From contig NZ_CP080412.1 in the NCBI RefSeq assembly GCF_019457635.1, positions 1,054,001 through 1,118,000 of the forward strand: a DNA stretch of 64,000 nt. Direction: 5' to 3'. Each line of letters begins with the position of its first letter. Position 1 is the stretch's first letter. Shown here piece by piece: positions 61,680 through 64,000 of this stretch. A program made the translations under genes and the position numbers. A model generated the notes under the pieces. That model searched no databases and was not told where the DNA came from. It saw only the letters and a list, made by a program, of their open reading frames with translations. The DNA is from Shewanella mangrovisoli. GTDB lineage: Bacteria > Pseudomonadota > Gammaproteobacteria > Enterobacterales > Shewanellaceae.

Positions 61680-61703
61680 AGACTTCTAGATGTCTATCTG
61701 TTA
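61680..61703 (+). promoter_or_regulatory. Tandem MetJ boxes upstream of metY
   Basis: The in-register 8-mers AGACTTCT, AGATGTCT and ATCTGTTA run from 61680 to 61703. The first two match the met box AGACGTCT at seven and six positions, respectively. The site is about 155 bp upstream of the metY start codon. Confidence 0.8.
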
Positions 61704-61856
61704 GCTTGAGTGCAGTGCACAAATCTTGTGCGATTAGAGCATGGGTTAGCATAACGCTCCCCCTCAATTTGACTTGGGGAGTGGCTATGTTTTGAGAACA
61801 GTTTAGGGAACTGTTTTTGGAGTTGTTCGGGGAATTTATTGGGGAAGGACACAAAG

Positions 61857-63149
61857 ATGAAACTTGAATCACTGGCGTTACACCATGGATATGAATCAGA
61901 GGCGACCACGAAAGCTGCTGCGGTACCTATTTATCAGACCACTTCCTACACCTTCGATGATACCCAACATGGTGCCGATTTATTTGACTTAAAAGTCGCA
62001 GGCAATATCTACACGCGGATTATGAACCCGACGACCAGCGTGCTCGAGCAGCGACTTGCAGCCATTGAAGGTGGCATAGGTGCGCTCGCTGTAGCCTCGG
62101 GAATGGCGGCCATTACCTATGCGATTCAAGCGCTTACTCAGGTTGGGGACAATATTGTCAGTACCAGTCAGCTCTATGGCGGTACTTATAATTTGTTTGC
62201 CCATACGCTGCCGCGCCAAGGGGTAGAGGTACGGATGGCGGCCTTCGATGACTTTGAAGAGCTCGATGCTTTAATCGATACCAAGACTAAGGCGTTATTC
62301 TGTGAGTCCATCGGTAACCCCGCCGGCAATATTGTCGATCTTAAACGTTTAGCCGAGATAGCCCATAAACACGGCGTGCCTTTAATCGTCGATAACACTG
62401 TCGCTACTCCTGTTTTATGTCGTCCGTTTGAACATGGCGCCGATATCGTTATCCATTCGTTGACCAAGTACATTGGCGGCCACGGTACAACGATAGGCGG
62501 CGTGATTATTGACTCGGGCAAGTTCGATTGGGTGGCGAACAAAGAACGCTTTACCCTGCTGAATCAAGCCGATCCTTCCTACCATGGTGTAGTGTATACC
62601 GAAGCCTTTGGTGCCGCGGCCTTTATTGGACGTTGCCGCGTGGTGCCGCTGCGTAATACTGGGGCGGCGCTCTCACCCCACAGTGCATTTTTGCTGCTAC
62701 AAGGGCTGGAAACCTTGAGCCTACGTATGGAGCGTCACTGCTCGAATGCCCTGGCATTAGCCGAATATTTGATATTGCATCCTTCGGTCAGTTGGGTGAA
62801 TTACGGCGCTTTGCCGAGTAGCCCTTACCGTTATAATTGCCAAAAAATCACCGGCGGTAAAGCCTCGGGGATTATCAGCTTCGGGATTAAGGCTGCAACT
62901 CCCGAGGAGGGCAAAATCGCTGGCGGCAAGTTTATCGACGCGCTACAGATGATTTTACGCTTAGTGAACATTGGTGATGCCAAATCGCTGGCTTGCCATC
63001 CCGCCAGTACCACCCACAGACAACTAGATGCAAACGAGCTTGCCAGAGCAGGAGTGTCTGAGGACTTAATTCGAATCTCCGTTGGCATTGAACATATCGA
63101 CGATATTATTGCCGATGTGGCGCAGGCGCTGGAAAAAGCCTTGGCTTAA
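61857..63149 (+). CDS. metY: O-acetylhomoserine aminocarboxypropyltransferase (O-acetylhomoserine sulfhydrylase)
   Basis: The 430-residue PLP enzyme of the Cys/Met metabolism family carries [51 protein letters not shown] and the PLP-lysine motif [16 protein letters not shown]. The length and the [12 protein letters not shown] segment fit O-acetylhomoserine sulfhydrylases (MetY) rather than shorter cystathionine synthases. It makes homocysteine from O-acetylhomoserine and sulphide. The ATG at 61857 has GGAAGGA upstream and is preferred to a TTG at 61839. MetJ boxes upstream indicate repression by methionine supply. Confidence 0.94.
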   Translation: MKLESLALHHGYESEATTKAAAVPIYQTTSYTFDDTQHGADLFDLKVAGNIYTRIMNPTTSVLEQRLAAIEGGIGALAVASGMAAITYAIQALTQVGDNIVSTSQLYGGTYNLFAHTLPRQGVEVRMAAFDDFEELDALIDTKTKALFCESIGNPAGNIVDLKRLAEIAHKHGVPLIVDNTVATPVLCRPFEHGADIVIHSLTKYIGGHGTTIGGVIIDSGKFDWVANKERFTLLNQADPSYHGVVYTEAFGAAAFIGRCRVVPLRNTGAALSPHSAFLLLQGLETLSLRMERHCSNALALAEYLILHPSVSWVNYGALPSSPYRYNCQKITGGKASGIISFGIKAATPEEGKIAGGKFIDALQMILRLVNIGDAKSLACHPASTTHRQLDANELARAGVSEDLIRISVGIEHIDDIIADVAQALEKALA

Positions 63150-63173
63150 ATTAGTAGATTGATTATTAGAATG

Positions 63174-63203
63174 AAAAAGGCCGCTAATGTTAGCGGCCTT
63201 TTA
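63174..63203. terminator. Bidirectional terminator between metY and the DUF2339 gene
   Basis: AAAAAGGCCGCTAA/TTAGCGGCCTTTT hairpin between convergent genes. Confidence 0.92.
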
Positions 63204-63224
63204 CTTTACAAAACTGACGACTTA

Positions 63225-64000
63225 TTAGTTTGCTTCTTGTAGGCGATTACGCGCCTTTTGATAGAAGTAAGATACGGTCAGTAAGATCACCCCAATCACA
63301 ATAAAGGCGATAACCTTTTGCACTAGCTCGAAGGATGCCATATCCAGCAATAACACTTTCAGTGTGGCTAAGGTAAAGAGTCCGGCGGCGAGGCGGATCA
63401 TATCCGCATGCTGGGGTTTTAAGCTGATAAACATCAACACGCTGCCATGCACGACGAGCAAAATGGCGCTGAGTGGCGCGGCAATCATATTATCGAACGC
63501 ATAACTCCAGGTGAGATAACTCAGCGCGAGCAATCCATGCCAGCCCCATTTGAGCCATTGCAGCGGTAAGAAACGCTGATGCAAACGAATAGCGACGCCG
63601 CGGCGTAAGATAAGTAGCGCGAGCAGTGCTAATGCCATCAATTCACAGAGGATCAATAACACGTTATCCAGATCTAGTCTTAGCGACAACTCAAAATGCA
63701 GCATTATCGGCAATAGCGCCAGCCCTAGACAAAGCCCGTAGGCCAAGCTGTAGCTTGAGCGCACCGCGGCTTGGATTTCGATGGCTAAGTGCGCCATTAA
63801 TCCCGTTTGCACTGAACCATGTTTGGTGCGTCTTTGGATCAAGAGGGCAAAGTAGCCGCTCAATGCTAATGCGGTCATCGACCATGCCACTACATCGACG
63901 CGGTTAAATCCATAAACCAATACGGCCAGCACTAGCGCGAAATAATAAGGGCTCAGTTGCCATTGCAGGATAAGCAGTGATATCCAGGGCTTAGCAAGCT
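63225..64000 (-). CDS. DUF2339 membrane protein, C-terminal part (runs off the right edge)
   Basis: The frame is open from the right edge of the window to the stop at 63225, giving about 257 C-terminal residues. It consists of successive TM helices separated by short loops. The end RLAAGLFTLATLKVLLLDMASFELVQKVIAFIVIGVILLTVSYFYQK is characteristic of DUF2339, a family of very large polytopic proteins (commonly 800-1000 aa). Function is unknown. The GTG at 63932 is not the real start because the frame continues without interruption to 64000. Confidence 0.85.
   Translation of the reverse strand, partial: LAKPWISLLILQWQLSPYYFALVLAVLVYGFNRVDVVAWSMTALALSGYFALLIQRRTKHGSVQTGLMAHLAIEIQAAVRSSYSLAYGLCLGLALLPIMLHFELSLRLDLDNVLLILCELMALALLALLILRRGVAIRLHQRFLPLQWLKWGWHGLLALSYLTWSYAFDNMIAAPLSAILLVVHGSVLMFISLKPQHADMIRLAAGLFTLATLKVLLLDMASFELVQKVIAFIVIGVILLTVSYFYQKARNRLQEAN

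Noticed and set aside
1..64000. CRISPR arrays, tRNA or rRNA genes, complete insertion sequences or prophage modules
   Set aside because: I looked for regularly spaced repeats, tRNA-like cloverleaf and TTCGA-type arms, and transposase or phage structural proteins on both strands and found none that I could support. The only mobile-type signals are the cassette array and its flanking repeats.

Overview
The window looks like a chromosomal segment of a Shewanella species (Gammaproteobacteria). The gene complement is typical of that genus: an ExeM-type extracellular nuclease with a GlyGly-CTERM tail, a GbpA-like chitin-active LPMO, an S46 dipeptidyl-peptidase, a MetT-type NhaC-family transporter, a CIO-type cytochrome bd, and many chemoreceptor and cyclic-di-GMP proteins. 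The local order (amino-acid ABC transporter, nuclease, catalase, chitin-binding protein, TyrP, S46 peptidase, metT, metY) recalls the S. oneidensis chromosome. That assignment rests on recall, not on a search.

Left edge (1-3.2 kb): after the 3' end of an unidentified gene there is a small integron cassette array of four cassettes. They encode a J-domain protein, a two-TM protein, a 33-aa membrane peptide and an unknown 102-aa protein. Each is followed by an attC site, the first of which is almost a textbook Vibrio cholerae repeat (VCR). No integrase gene is visible. Two ~105-bp copies of a structured repeat in inverted orientation flank the array.

3.2-28 kb is core-like. It holds an amino-acid ABC transporter with a tandem ArgR-like site, a LysR/CidA/LrgB divergon, a GNAT, a CstA-family transporter, OpgD and a Pit phosphate transporter. 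It also holds a DUF72 protein, a PAS-GAF-GGDEF cyclase, a dCache chemoreceptor, a CSS-EAL phosphodiesterase and a lipoprotein M1 aminopeptidase. A minus-strand operon follows (WD40 lipoprotein, SlyX, peptide deformylase, COG3014 lipoprotein, LpoB-like lipoprotein).

28-42 kb carries secreted and nutrient-scavenging functions: FkpA, ExeM, a MenI-like thioesterase and KatB preceded by a 17-codon leader ORF. An UPF0016 Mn exporter follows, under a yybP-ykoY riboswitch. Then come the LPMO with a NagR-like operator, TyrP and the S46 peptidase. 42-44 kb is an AT-rich accessory patch with one orphan gene and a palindrome-rich sequence.

44-64 kb: OmpA/DUF4892 protein, RluF-like pseudouridine synthase, DUF998-like protein, and metT with MetJ boxes. 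Next is a Fur-box-preceded cluster that reads as an extracytoplasmic flavin-based electron-transfer system: a barrel protein, an FMN-binding protein with an SGAT flavinylation motif, ApbE, and a four-helix bis-His membrane protein. It is followed by a second chemoreceptor, a divergent EamA/AraC pair, an Rnk-like protein, the cioA-cioB-DUF2474 operon facing a MocR regulator whose start codon lies in a repeated operator-like element, metY with MetJ boxes, and a DUF2339 protein running off the right edge.
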